A stretch of DNA of 7,037 nt from CAYXDR01 sp046498185 (GCA_046498185.1 JAWOBE010000098.1:1-7037); one strand, 5' to 3'; counted from the first letter of the stretch, positions 1 through 6,717 are shown. Numbers and translations are program-made. The notes: generated by a model from the letters alone, not told the origin.

Positions 1-169
1 GGAATCATTGCGGAAGATTCATGACCGTGTGACTTACATGGAACTAAATGTAAATCAGCAATTCATGGAGCTATTCAGCGCCGCCAGATTCATTCCCCAT
101 ACCGATTCGTCTCTTTTCCCTTCCATCACCCGCAATTCCAGGAAGCCTGTAAATTTAACGGACTCGTAA
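1..169 (+). CDS. C-terminal fragment of a RACo/RamA-like corrinoid activation ATPase (DUF4445 family), 5' end outside window
   Basis: An open frame enters at the left edge (first full codon at base 2) and stops at TAA 167-169, giving the last 55 residues of a protein. The segment reads NQQFMELFSAARFIPHTDSS followed by LFPSITR. This matches the characteristic end of the ASKHA-type reductive activators of corrinoid proteins (DUF4445; RACo in acetogens, RamA in methanogens), which close with an F-[LIV]-PHTD-x-SLFPS motif preceded by an acidic helix. These proteins couple ATP hydrolysis to reduction of inactive Co(II) corrinoid protein to Co(I), usually with electrons from an N-terminal ferredoxin-like Fe-S domain, which would lie outside this window. 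The MttB-family methyltransferase starts 151 bases downstream on the same strand, the expected partner for such an activator. The last ~11 residues after the motif are slightly longer than usual. The family call is from motif memory only, but the context supports it strongly. Confidence 0.72.
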   Translation, partial: ESLRKIHDRVTYMELNVNQQFMELFSAARFIPHTDSSLFPSITRNSRKPVNLTDS

Positions 170-191
170 AACGTCAAAACAAGCATTTCTC

Positions 192-272
192 TCGGGGTCG
201 GGGTCGCTATCGGCGTCGGTATCGGAAGTTGATCGGTGGCCTTTTCGACCCCGATAGCGACCCCAACGCCGA
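192..272. repeat. Large imperfect inverted repeat made of TCGNNN hexamers (hairpin element)
   Basis: Arms 192-219 and 245-272 pair over 28 positions with three mismatches (196/268, 199/265, 214/250) and one G-T wobble (219/245), around a 25-base loop. The core is a perfect 14-bp inverted repeat, GGGGTCGCTATCGG at 200-213 and its complement at 251-264. The left arm also has a strict six-base period: six consecutive hexamers from 192 to 227 all begin with TCG (TCGGGG, TCGGGG, TCGCTA, TCGGCG, TCGGTA, TCGGAA). The element fills most of the 151-base gap between the activator and methyltransferase genes. It could act as a terminator or mRNA stabiliser, with a T6 run at 290-295, although that run is 17 bases past the stem, too far for a classic intrinsic terminator. 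It could also be a dispersed palindromic element of the REP/MITE kind. No promoter with recognisable boxes was found in 170-320. Confidence 0.8.
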
Positions 273-320
273 TAAGGCAGGGATGCTACTTTTTTCGATT
301 TCATCAAGAATGGGAGTGAT

Positions 321-1754
321 ATGAAAATGCAGGCGATTCCTGAATGCGCAATGCTGACAAAGAAACAGAAGGAACTTGTACATAAAAACGTTATCCGAAT
401 TCTGTCTCAAACAGGGATGCGTGTGCTTCATCCGGAGGCCCGTGAATTGCTCAGGGAAGCAGGATGCAGCGTCAGAGAAGGCGAAATTTATAGGATTCCA
501 CCGGAAATCATCGAGCGGTGCGTTTCGGGGGCTCCGTCACGGATAACCATCTGCACCCGGTGCGGGGAACCCTGTATGGAGCTCGGCGGCGAAGAAGCCT
601 ATTTCGGCACCGGCTCCGATCTGATGTATTTTATCGATTCCAGGACGCTGGAGAGGCGTCCCTGCGTGCTCGAGGACACCCGGAATGCCGCACGTCTCGC
701 CGATGCGCTGGACCAGGTGGATTTCATCATGTCCTTTGCATATCCTTCAGACGAGGAGCCTAACCGGGCGTTTTTGATGACGTTCAGGGCCATGCTGGAA
801 AACTCGATAAAGCCGATCGTATGTACGTCGCACAATACCCGCGATCTCCAGGCCATGTGGGAGCTTTCCACGGTTGTAAGAGGTGGAGCCGGAAGGCTGG
901 CCGCCGCGCCGTATATCATCCATTATACCGAACCTACAAGCCCGCTTTCTCATTCCTTTGAAAGTCTTGCCAAACTGTTGTTTTGCGCGGAACACCGGAT
1001 TCCTTTGGTTTACTCACCTGCGCCTCTGGCAGGCGCTACCGCACCGGTGACCGTCGCGGGCCACGTGTGCCAGGGTTTGGCCGAATGCCTGTGCGGCCTG
1101 GTTATCCACCAGTTGAAAACACCGGGGGCGCCTTTCATCATCGGAATGGGCCCCGCGGTGATGGACATGGCCACCGCTCAGAGTTCCTACAACGCCCCGG
1201 AATACTATCTCGCATATACGGCCGCCCTTGACATGAGCAAATTTTACGGTTTGCCCAGCTGGGGGTATGCCGGAACAACCGACAGTCAAATTCCGGACGG
1301 GCAGGCCGTGATGGAGGCCTCGATTCTGACGTTTATTTCATCTCTGTGGCGTGCAAGTCTCAATCATGATGTGGGTTATCATGATTTCGGACTTGCCGGC
1401 AGCTTCGAGATGGTGGTGATCATGAATGAAGTGATAGGCCTGTCACGCCGTTTTTCAAACGGCTTCCCCCTCGGTGAAGAGGAACTGGCCGCCGGGCCCA
1501 TCTCCGAGGTTGGGCCGGGCGGAAACTTTCTGGTTCACCCCCACACCCTTGCAAATTTCCGGGCCGCGCAGTGGCGCCCTGAATTATTGAATCGGGCAGG
1601 CTATGACCGCTGGAAACAGGATGGGAGCAAGAACCTGCTCGACCGCGCGCGTGAAAAAGTTGAAGCGCTGTTGTCCGATCACGTGGTCGAAAGTCTCCCG
1701 GCCGCCACTCTCTCAAAACTGGATGAAATTATGGCCGATTTCGACGGGTCATGA
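321..1754 (+). CDS. MttB-superfamily methyltransferase, non-pyrrolysine type (trimethylamine/quaternary amine:corrinoid methyltransferase family)
   Basis: The 477-residue product has the length and hallmarks of the MttB family of TIM-barrel methyltransferases. It has an N-terminal helical region with LSQTGMRVLHPEAREL (28-43), a middle segment with TEPTSPLSHS (203-212), the family-typical APLAGATAPVTVAG (234-247) followed by a Q-x-x-x-PGAPFI stretch (264-273), and GTTDSQIPDGQA (318-329). Archaeal MttB carries pyrrolysine, encoded by an in-frame UAG, near position 330. This frame has no internal UAG, so it belongs to the non-Pyl group, whose characterised members demethylate glycine betaine, proline betaine, carnitine or gamma-butyrobetaine. 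The exact substrate cannot be read from sequence. The enzyme should transfer the methyl group to a corrinoid protein in the cytoplasm. GGAG at 313-316 lies 4 bases before ATG 321 and 10 before ATG 327, so the start could be Met1 or Met3. The preceding activator gene supports a role in anaerobic methylotrophy. Confidence 0.92.
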   Translation: MKMQAIPECAMLTKKQKELVHKNVIRILSQTGMRVLHPEARELLREAGCSVREGEIYRIPPEIIERCVSGAPSRITICTRCGEPCMELGGEEAYFGTGSDLMYFIDSRTLERRPCVLEDTRNAARLADALDQVDFIMSFAYPSDEEPNRAFLMTFRAMLENSIKPIVCTSHNTRDLQAMWELSTVVRGGAGRLAAAPYIIHYTEPTSPLSHSFESLAKLLFCAEHRIPLVYSPAPLAGATAPVTVAGHVCQGLAECLCGLVIHQLKTPGAPFIIGMGPAVMDMATAQSSYNAPEYYLAYTAALDMSKFYGLPSWGYAGTTDSQIPDGQAVMEASILTFISSLWRASLNHDVGYHDFGLAGSFEMVVIMNEVIGLSRRFSNGFPLGEEELAAGPISEVGPGGNFLVHPHTLANFRAAQWRPELLNRAGYDRWKQDGSKNLLDRAREKVEALLSDHVVESLPAATLSKLDEIMADFDGS

Positions 1755-1894
1755 AAGGGGAAGCGGGCCGGAGTCGTCATATACCGCTGGAAGGGCAGTC
1801 TTTTTATGCCGTGCATCGGGTGCGTTCGTTTTACAGCAGCGAGGAGGCAAGGCTGGTGAGGATCCGCTCCAAGCCGGGCGGAGCGGGATTTTGA
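1751..1894 (+). CDS. Possible stub of a third gene in the methyltransferase operon (47 codons), unrecognised
   Basis: The ATG at 1751 overlaps the methyltransferase stop in an ATGA arrangement, the usual sign of translational coupling. The frame runs 47 codons to TGA 1892-1894 and begins MKGEAGRSRHIPLEGQSFYA. I recognise no family. Its last ~21 codons lie antisense to the 3' end of the convergent helicase gene (from 1831), which argues that this part is not native coding sequence. One reading is a co-transcribed gene whose body was replaced when the minus-strand cassette arrived, leaving only its first ~27 codons. The other is a chance frame: there is no good Shine-Dalgarno ahead of 1751, although coupled genes may lack one. 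Confidence that it is expressed and functional is low. Confidence 0.2.
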   Translation: MKGEAGRSRHIPLEGQSFYAVHRVRSFYSSEEARLVRIRSKPGGAGF

Positions 1895-3870
1895 ATCTCA
1901 AAGGTCTGAAGGACATTGCGGAATTCTTCGATATCCAGGCAGTCAAGAAGGTGGCGGGTGCGCCATTCGGGTGGTATATGTTTTGCCCACGGACCTTCGA
2001 GAATGAAACGCAATAGCCTTTTACGATGCCGGAGCGCAGTCGCCGGGATGTCTTCGCTCGGGGCGTTCAGAGGGAAAATCTCCGGGACGGATTTCAGTAA
2101 GAGGCAAAAGGCGTTTCCGGCGATGGGCCTTGTGCCGGTTAGGTCTTCAATCAGCCCCCCCAGCAAACAACCCCATAAATCCCCCAGGAAGTGAAAAAAC
2201 GCGACGAGGCCGTTTTCCATTTGTACTATCGGCACGGCATGGGTGTTGAGGCCGATGAAGCGGGCAAAATCCCGGGCCTGGGCGGTGGATGTCGAAGGCC
2301 CCCGGCCGGCGGGAACTTTCAGCGCGGCTCGTCCATCGGTGTCGGCCGCCAGGGCTTTGGACCGGCCTAAGGACCTGGAAATTTTGAGACGTCTACCGTT
2401 CAGAAGCACAGGCCCATCATTTGCCGTAAACCGGGGCAGTGATCCGATTACCTGCAGGGTGTCCTGATCCACCAACTCTATTACATGTTGGTCAGTATCA
2501 ATATTTGTGTGAACAAGTCCCCGTTCGAAGGCCTGCTCCAGCTTCTCCCCGATGGTATATCTGCCGTGCCCTGAGGGATAAAGCCATCCCAGTGCCGCCA
2601 GATGCTCCAAAAGTTCAGGAAGCCTTTCCGGCCACTCGGTCTGTTTCAGCCAGTCCGGCAGTCTCGAACTCATCGCCCCGGCGGTGATCCATTTGTTGGG
2701 TGTTTGTTCGAGCAAGCCCAGGCATTGCTGAGCCAAAACGGACGGGCAGAAATTATGGTGTCCCCGCAAAAGGCGGCCTTCCCTTGCGGCTTCGATAAGA
2801 TGTTCGTAACGGAGGCGCTCAGCATCGTTTTCGACCATACAGCATACCCGCATCACACTGGAGCGCCTGCTTCCACGGCCGATGCGCTGGAGCAAGGAAG
2901 ATACATCGGGAGGGAGACCCGCCAGAACGACAAGATCAATATCTCCGATGTCGATTCCGACCTCCAGAGTGGTGGTGGCGAAGCACAAGCCGGCCGTGCC
3001 TGTGAGCATCCTGCGTTCGACGGTTTCGCGTCTTGACCGGGACAGGCTTCCATGATGCAGGAAAACGGAACCTCCGAAAGGCCGGCGGCCCTTAAACGCC
3101 GAAAAAAGCCGTTCAGCATCGGCTCGACGCCGGACGAACACAAGTGCTTTCCGGACGCCGTCAGGTTGTTGGGTCAGACGATGAAGAGCCCCGGCCAGCC
3201 CGGCGGCACCACCTTCAATAAATTCGGCGAAGATGGGCCGAACCCCGGGAATTTTGATAATTTCAGCGTTATCACCAAGATATCGACGGGAAATATCTTC
3301 CGGATCATCCACCGTGGCCGAAGAGCCTATAAGCTGGATATCCGGAGCGACCATGCGAACCCGCGAAATGAGACAGGCCAGCTGGTCTCCTCTGGGAGTG
3401 CCTGCCAGCATGTGCACTTCGTCAAGAACCATGAACCGAGACCGGGATAATATTGAAGGGGTTCGTGCGAGAATCGAATCCAGCGACTCAGGAGTCGTGA
3501 TGACCATATGAGGAGGTTCTGCGCCTGAAATTTCCTTGCGCTCGCCCGTACGCCGCCCCGTACGAAGCCCTAATGCAGCCAGGCGTGGTGTGATCCTCCT
3601 TGCCAGATCATTGACCAGGGCTCTTGTCGGTGAAACTATCCAAGCGGAGAGGTTTTGCCGGCCGGCGAGGATTTTTTCGGCCAAAGGGGCCGTGTAGGCT
3701 TCGGTCTTGCCGGCTGCCGTGGGGGCAATGAGCAGAACCGGACCGCCGGCCATTATGGAGGGAATTCCATGAATCTGCACCGCTGTCGGGGTGTTGAATC
3801 CAGCAAGCAGTGTATACCAGGATCTAGGTATTACGGCTTTCAGGTTTTCAATTTCACTGTGATTTGTCAT
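1831..3870 (-). CDS. Lhr-like superfamily 2 DEAD/DEAH-box helicase (BrxHI-like)
   Basis: The 679-residue ATP-dependent nucleic-acid helicase has all core motifs in order: Q-motif-like FNTPTAVQ (25-32), motif I APTAAGKTEA (49-58), Ia PTRALVND (81-88), Ib TTPESLD (125-131), II DEVH (150-153), III SSAT (183-186), IV ALVFVRRR (242-249), V TTTLEVGIDIGDID (299-312) and VI QRIGRGSR (328-335). A winged-helix-like region follows (about 380-455). Then comes a beta-rich stretch with IGSLPRFTANDGPVLLNGRR (475-494), resembling the Lhr core pattern in which a glycine-rich turn precedes a product-binding 'L-x-GRRxxI' strand. It is shorter than full Lhr and close in build to BREX helicase BrxHI. Its ATG overlaps the upstream ATPase stop by 4 nt (ATGA, 3867-3870). 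The start has no strong Shine-Dalgarno, so coupled translation is likely. It is the last gene of the minus-strand operon. Whether it acts on phage DNA is inference from its neighbours. Confidence 0.9.
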   Translation of the reverse strand: MTNHSEIENLKAVIPRSWYTLLAGFNTPTAVQIHGIPSIMAGGPVLLIAPTAAGKTEAYTAPLAEKILAGRQNLSAWIVSPTRALVNDLARRITPRLAALGLRTGRRTGERKEISGAEPPHMVITTPESLDSILARTPSILSRSRFMVLDEVHMLAGTPRGDQLACLISRVRMVAPDIQLIGSSATVDDPEDISRRYLGDNAEIIKIPGVRPIFAEFIEGGAAGLAGALHRLTQQPDGVRKALVFVRRRADAERLFSAFKGRRPFGGSVFLHHGSLSRSRRETVERRMLTGTAGLCFATTTLEVGIDIGDIDLVVLAGLPPDVSSLLQRIGRGSRRSSVMRVCCMVENDAERLRYEHLIEAAREGRLLRGHHNFCPSVLAQQCLGLLEQTPNKWITAGAMSSRLPDWLKQTEWPERLPELLEHLAALGWLYPSGHGRYTIGEKLEQAFERGLVHTNIDTDQHVIELVDQDTLQVIGSLPRFTANDGPVLLNGRRLKISRSLGRSKALAADTDGRAALKVPAGRGPSTSTAQARDFARFIGLNTHAVPIVQMENGLVAFFHFLGDLWGCLLGGLIEDLTGTRPIAGNAFCLLLKSVPEIFPLNAPSEDIPATALRHRKRLLRFILEGPWAKHIPPEWRTRHLLDCLDIEEFRNVLQTFEIQNPAPPGLERILTSLASSLL

Positions 3871-5423
3871 CGCCCGGTCGCGTTTAAACGCCTTTCAAGG
3901 TTTCTGAGCGTGGGCTTCAGTTTTTCCGGACAATGCCTCGCTATATCAACAATTTCGGTGATGAATTTCAGTGCCTGTCTCGGATTTTCAATGAGCCCGT
4001 GCAGGTGACAGGGCTCGATGACCTTCGCCATCAGGGAAGAAAGCCCACTGCCCGGGGTGAACCCGGAATCGGCGAGAGCATACAATGAAAGCACACGGTT
4101 TGAAAGAATGACGTAGTCCGAGCTGTCGAAATGTGCGAGTTCAATGAAGCGTTCGGCCGGAAGAGCCTTTTCCAGAAGTACTTTTCCGTCCGGATCGTGG
4201 GTCAGGGCAAAGATACAGTAGAGAGGCTGTTTTTCACTGTATCTGTAAGAAAAACTTTGATGAATGGCCTGGCCTCCCCTGGGCAGGGCGTCTGGGTCGA
4301 AGCGGAGCATGGATGCCGGGAGGCACGCGGCGGCGAAAGTTTTGAACAGGATGTCCGAAAAAGTCCGATCCCGGCCTCGAAGCACACTGTAGAATTCCGC
4401 TTCGTCGACCATGATCGCCAGGCCTTTGTATCCGACCTGCCGGGCCAGTTCAGCGATCCCTCCGAGTATAAGTGTATAGAGATGGGTGACTGTACGGAAA
4501 TCTTTCAGTGCATAAAGCCGTTTCCTTACTCCCGTCGTGCTGCGAAGTCGATCTTCCAACTCCATGTTGCTCGACACCTCCGAGCCTTCGATCCAGTCCA
4601 CCAGGCGTTCTTCCAGATCGTCGCCCTTCTCGATTGAGGGCAGAACGGTCATATAGAAAAGCGCGGGGCCCAGGTATGGATGGTAATCTGCGTGGGATTT
4701 TCTGTTCCATCGGCGGATCAGATCCAGATCCGCCATGGCTTTGCGCAAAAGCGGCCCCAGGCCGCGGCGCTCCAGGCTCGGGTCATCCGGATAGCGGATG
4801 CCGCCGGCGAGCATGTTGTAAATGCGCCGGGGCCTGTTGGCCATCACCTCGCGGCTGTCCAGTGTCGCCCGTGTTGCGAGGAAACCCTTTTCCAAGGCGA
4901 GAAGTTCGGCCATTTCCAGAAAATGAGTCTTGCCAGTTCCATAGTCCCCAAGAACAACCCTGAGCCCGCCGTTTTCGGCGGCGGATTCGAGGTCCCGGAG
5001 AATCACGTAAAGCTCCATATCCCTGCCTACGGTGTAGGTGTCCAAGTGAAATGAAGGAACAACACCGAGACGAAGCGCCTCTATGGCCTGATGTGCCGTT
5101 ATAGAGACCGAACCCGGATCAATGCCCTTAACCGTCTCTTCCCGAGGGGTGTTTTCGTGTGTATCCGATGCAAATGAATCTTGTTCAAGCTTCTTTTTTG
5201 ACCTGGAGGCTCTCTTCTTTGGAGGTGAACCAGTACAATCGGTTTTGGGAGATAAAACCGTTATCTCATCTAAAGGGATTTCCCATGGCGTCCCCGGTAT
5301 TTCCTCAAACTCGACCCTTACGACACGACCGCCCCGAAGGAATCCGATCACTTTTCCGGCTCCCAGCTCGTGATGGCGGATCGGATCTCCTGTTTTCACC
5401 TTCAAAGGGGGGCGTTCAGGCAT
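3867..5423 (-). CDS. BrxC/BrxD-family (DUF2791-like) P-loop ATPase with N-terminal UvrD/PcrA-like SH3/Tudor domain
   Basis: The 518-residue product, numbered from the start chosen here, has three parts. Residues 7-58 hold a GDPIRHHELGAGKVIGFLRG pattern followed by VVRVEFEEIPG and LDEITVL, which resembles the SH3/Tudor-like C-terminal domain of UvrD/PcrA helicases (GDxVxHxxFGxGxV, then VxFxxxG, then L). Residues 59-105 are a charged, probably disordered linker with a KKRASRSKKK basic patch. Residues 106-518 form an AAA/STAND-like ATPase with Walker A GDYGTGKTHF (159-168) and Walker B LAIMVDEAEF (335-344). I chose ATG 5423 because AGGAG (5435-5431 on this strand) sits 7 nt upstream and the ATG overlaps the previous stop by 8 nt. 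The in-frame ATGs at 5477 and 5441 lack a Shine-Dalgarno and would lengthen the overlap to 62 or 26 nt. The protein is paralogous to the ATPase encoded just upstream. It probably powers or licenses the helicase; the mechanism is unknown. Confidence 0.85.
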   Translation of the reverse strand: MPERPPLKVKTGDPIRHHELGAGKVIGFLRGGRVVRVEFEEIPGTPWEIPLDEITVLSPKTDCTGSPPKKRASRSKKKLEQDSFASDTHENTPREETVKGIDPGSVSITAHQAIEALRLGVVPSFHLDTYTVGRDMELYVILRDLESAAENGGLRVVLGDYGTGKTHFLEMAELLALEKGFLATRATLDSREVMANRPRRIYNMLAGGIRYPDDPSLERRGLGPLLRKAMADLDLIRRWNRKSHADYHPYLGPALFYMTVLPSIEKGDDLEERLVDWIEGSEVSSNMELEDRLRSTTGVRKRLYALKDFRTVTHLYTLILGGIAELARQVGYKGLAIMVDEAEFYSVLRGRDRTFSDILFKTFAAACLPASMLRFDPDALPRGGQAIHQSFSYRYSEKQPLYCIFALTHDPDGKVLLEKALPAERFIELAHFDSSDYVILSNRVLSLYALADSGFTPGSGLSSLMAKVIEPCHLHGLIENPRQALKFITEIVDIARHCPEKLKPTLRNLERRLNATGR

Positions 5424-6699
5424 CCAGGAACTCCTCTTCATAATACTCGGACGATTCAAGGTGAGCGTAGCCCCCATGAACTATTTTCACTGCTTCTTCC
5501 TGGGTGATCAGCTGTTGCCCTTCAGACTTCTGGCTGTAAAGAAAATCTACGTAGGTCTTCACAAAAAGTCTTCGGTGGCTTACTTCGAAGGTATATGCCG
5601 CCATAGTGCTTGCGATCAAGGCACGATTGCGGGCCTGGACATCAGCGTCCGCCTTCCACCCCAGTGCTGTTTCGAAGATCCCCTGAAGTTTTTCGCCGAT
5701 AGCTTCAAGAAAAGCCTCCGGCTCCATATCCAGACGCTCAAGATCGATCACCGCCGCCTGCGGGCTGCGTTCACCCATAGGAACAGGGCTTTTCAGACGC
5801 TGATCCAGGGCCGGATAATCGGGTACTACATTTCTCATGAACTCAGGAGGGACGGCGTAAATGAAAAGTGTGGACGGAAGCCTTGCCTGACCGCACAGGT
5901 CGATTACCTGACGGAGATTGTCGCCCACCGCGAGCATTTTTCTGCCGGTGAGCGAAAGGTTACGGTCCACTTCGTCGAAAAGCAGAACGATTCCGGGCAG
6001 CCCGTAGCCGGAAAAGATCTGCGAAAGGCTCCTGAGCATTTTGAACCCGGTGGATGAATCCACGGCCTCGAAAATCCCGAGAGGCCTGGTTTCGGTTTGC
6101 GGCACAGGTTCACCGAGAAGCCATGGTTCGATTATCGCCTCACGCCCGGCGTCCCCTTCGATATGAGCTGTCATGAAGGCGGCAGCGGCTTTGCGGAAAG
6201 AATGGCTTTCCACCGCCACGCGGCCGGCCGTCTGACGGAGCCATAACATGGCCCGCTCCTTGCCCATCGCATTCAGCCGGTCATCAGCCAGGTCCCTCAG
6301 CACATCGGTGAGCCCGCGGGTTGGTTCGGCACCTTCATCTCGCGGCGGGCTCGTCAGGTTAACGGCGACGGCGGAGTAAACCTTAACCGGATCGTCGTAG
6401 GGGCATTCCCGAGGTGAAAGATTGATCAGCGAGGTGATGAACCCCTGTTTCCACGCCAAGTCCCTTACACAATAAAGGAAATGGGTTTTCCCGCCTCCGT
6501 AATATCCCTGCACCAGTTTGAAACTGGAACCTCTGGGGTTGTGCTTCAACCTGCTCAGGTACTCCTCGTTCAGGATATGCAGATAGGAATTGTTGCCGAC
6601 ATTGAGATGGGTTATGCCCTGCTCAGGTGGTTGGCCGGATTCCCCCACACGCTGTAGAATGTGCCTCGCGAGATCTGGTTGAAGGGCTGCGTCGTTCAT
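5416..6699 (-). CDS. BrxC/BrxD-family (DUF2791-like) P-loop ATPase
   Basis: The 427-residue cytoplasmic ATPase has Walker A QGYYGGGKTHFL (64-75; K71, T72), Walker B IVLLFDEVDR (237-246; D242, E243), a sensor-1-like strand TLFIYAVPPEF (277-287) and a possible arginine finger at DQRLKSP (299-305). The text before Walker A (LNVGNNSYLHILNEEYLSRL) and after it (GFITSLINLSPRE, 87-99) follows the layout of the BREX ATPases grouped in DUF2791, where a GxYGxGKT-HFL loop is followed by a long helical insert. Walker A and Walker B are 171 residues apart, far more than in ordinary AAA+ proteins. The C-terminus is very acidic (SSEYYEEEFLDA). The start has AGGAG 8 nt upstream and lies 17 nt after the previous stop. 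BrxD is the nearest named relative by size, but the tandem second ATPase makes a strict brxD call unsafe. The substrate is unknown; DNA or a partner protein is likely. Confidence 0.86.
   Translation of the reverse strand: MNDAALQPDLARHILQRVGESGQPPEQGITHLNVGNNSYLHILNEEYLSRLKHNPRGSSFKLVQGYYGGGKTHFLYCVRDLAWKQGFITSLINLSPRECPYDDPVKVYSAVAVNLTSPPRDEGAEPTRGLTDVLRDLADDRLNAMGKERAMLWLRQTAGRVAVESHSFRKAAAAFMTAHIEGDAGREAIIEPWLLGEPVPQTETRPLGIFEAVDSSTGFKMLRSLSQIFSGYGLPGIVLLFDEVDRNLSLTGRKMLAVGDNLRQVIDLCGQARLPSTLFIYAVPPEFMRNVVPDYPALDQRLKSPVPMGERSPQAAVIDLERLDMEPEAFLEAIGEKLQGIFETALGWKADADVQARNRALIASTMAAYTFEVSHRRLFVKTYVDFLYSQKSEGQQLITQEEAVKIVHGGYAHLESSEYYEEEFLDA
5431..5435 (-). promoter_or_regulatory. Ribosome binding site that decides the start of the second ATPase
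   Basis: AGGAG on the minus strand sits 7 nt upstream of ATG 5423-5421, inside the 3' end of the preceding ATPase gene. It singles out this ATG over two earlier in-frame ATGs (5477, 5441), neither of which has a comparable signal. The start codon and the preceding TGA form ATGCCTGA, an 8-nt overlap that favours translational coupling. Confidence 0.75.
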
Positions 6700-6717
6700 A
6701 TTACATTCTCCTGTAAT
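6700..6717 (-). promoter_or_regulatory. Ribosome binding site in a small inverted repeat ahead of the first ATPase
   Basis: On the minus strand the sequence is ATTACAGGAGAATGTAAT, immediately followed by the ATG of the first ATPase. ATTACA and TGTAAT form a perfect 6-bp inverted repeat around a 6-base GGAGAA loop, so the Shine-Dalgarno core would be displayed in the loop of a small AT-rich hairpin. The outer edge of the stem overlaps the first base of the preceding TGA stop. Chance is possible for a stem this short. The RBS itself (AGGAG, 8-nt spacing) is clear. Confidence 0.6.

Noticed and set aside
192..272. CRISPR-like array
   Set aside because: The hexamers are contiguous with no spacers, and the second arm is an inverted rather than a direct copy.
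192..295. Intrinsic terminator for the activator gene
   Set aside because: The stem is long and GC-rich but the T-run (290-295) begins 17 bases after it, so a canonical terminator is not supported; kept as a repeat element.
207..431. 74-codon minus-strand reading frame
   Set aside because: It overlaps the hairpin and the start of the methyltransferase gene, has low-complexity arginine/serine text and no ribosome binding site; it is a shadow.
321..1754. Pyrrolysine-containing MttB with UAG readthrough
   Set aside because: The frame has no internal UAG and runs full length for the family on sense codons alone.
1603..2016. 137-codon plus-strand reading frame
   Set aside because: It spans the methyltransferase 3' end in another frame and the antisense of the helicase; no coherent protein features.
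4131..4637. 168-codon plus-strand reading frame
   Set aside because: It lies entirely antisense to the second ATPase, whose Walker motifs and coupling are clear; no Shine-Dalgarno or recognisable domain.
5461..6057. 198-codon plus-strand reading frame
   Set aside because: It is antisense to the first ATPase, including its Walker B region, with no domain or start signal of its own.
1831..6699. Annotation as a complete BREX or DISARM system
   Set aside because: No PglX/PglZ, BrxA/B/C/L, DrmA/DrmB (DUF1998) or methylase is visible. Only BREX-like ATPases and a helicase can be supported.
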